A stretch of DNA of 64,000 nt from Streptomyces sp. NRRL WC-3618 (GTDB lineage: Bacteria; Actinomycetota; Actinomycetes; Streptomycetales; Streptomycetaceae), in assembly GCF_001280005.1 (NCBI RefSeq), contig NZ_LGDW01000467.1, forward strand, positions 119,163-183,162, read 5' to 3'. Positions 63,965 through 64,000 of this stretch are shown here, piece by piece. Position 1 is the stretch's first letter; each line of letters starts with the position of its first letter. Below the pieces are notes generated by a model, which was not told where the DNA came from, searched no databases, and saw only the letters and a program-made list of their open reading frames with translations. The position numbers and the translations under genes are program-made.

Positions 63965-64000
63965 CATGGCAGGGCGGGCCCAGGGGGCGGGGGGGGGCGG

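Larger units (their letters stand above)
58414..64000. mobile_element. Left part of an AICE integrated at tRNA-Ser
   Basis: Between the tRNA and the window end lie a low-GC cargo gene, then int, xis and repSA as an overlapping leftward operon. Tyrosine integrase plus excisionase plus RepSA replication initiator is the conserved core of pSAM2-type actinomycete integrative and conjugative elements. Transfer genes (traSA/spd) and attR should lie to the right of the window. Boundaries are inferred from the tRNA; the left border is the tRNA 3' end. Confidence 0.85.

Noticed and set aside
63981..64000. G-run at the window end
   Set aside because: May be real upstream DNA or an assembly edge; too short and uninformative to call a feature.

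Overview
The window is high-GC actinobacterial DNA that reads as a Streptomyces chromosome. Evidence includes an ssgR/ssgA sporulation pair, a fused cydCD gene downstream of cydA and cydB, a Tat-dependent DyP peroxidase in a copper operon, frequent GTG starts with GTGA/ATGA overlaps, and perfect 14-bp parS sites. From memory, the gene order closely follows the S. coelicolor segment from cystathionine gamma-lyase/ptpA/ssgR/ssgA through cydABCD and serS/pheA to the HtrA-like protease. That segment lies to one side of oriC, which fits the several parS sites and the DnaA-box clusters seen here.

Layout. 1-3.7 kb: partial cystathionine lyase/synthase, LMW tyrosine phosphatase, holin-like membrane protein, cupin, DUF5326, then ssgR-ssgA. 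3.8-7.9 kb: a YibE/F membrane protein divergent from thiC, whose leader is a TPP riboswitch carrying two parS-like sequences. 7.9-13 kb: membrane protein, metallophosphatase, LacI regulator, HisC-like aminotransferase. 13.2-19.5 kb: cydA-cydB-cydCD under a Rex-type operator, with parS inside a 50-bp perfect palindrome between cydB and cydCD. 19.6-26 kb: broken sensor kinase, M23 peptidase, HAD phosphatase, LLM oxidoreductase, KptA, hydrolase-SDR fusion. 26.2-30.2 kb: a two-pump ABC operon. 30.5-34.1 kb: HAD phosphatase, serS, a DnaA-box cluster, pheA. 34.2-40.6 kb: copper/DyP locus. 40.8-45.3 kb: HATPase regulator, small secreted protein, LolD/FtsX-type ABC pair. 45.3-47.1 kb: degenerate duplicated repeats and an MFS gene broken by an amber codon, next to a MocR regulator. 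48.6-58.3 kb: M24 peptidase, GAF/PP2C phosphatase, primase-polymerase-like protein, secreted protein, SEC-C/DUF5926, HATPase, GDPD, HtrA-like protease.

From 58.3 kb a tRNA-Ser(UGA) marks the left edge of an integrative element. It carries a cargo gene of visibly lower GC encoding a large protein with a zinc ribbon and a C-terminal PD-(D/E)XK-like motif, then a terminator, then int, xis and repSA as an overlapping leftward operon. This is the core of an actinomycete integrative and conjugative element (AICE); its transfer genes and right end lie outside the window. The cargo protein, placed between the attachment tRNA and int, is the best candidate here for an undescribed (possibly defence) function.

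The most notable non-coding features are four perfect and two near-perfect parS sites placed in unusual contexts (riboswitch, terminator-like palindrome, start codon, coding sequence), DnaA-box clusters away from oriC, a four-copy 17-bp tandem repeat, and several strong inverted repeats that look like operators.
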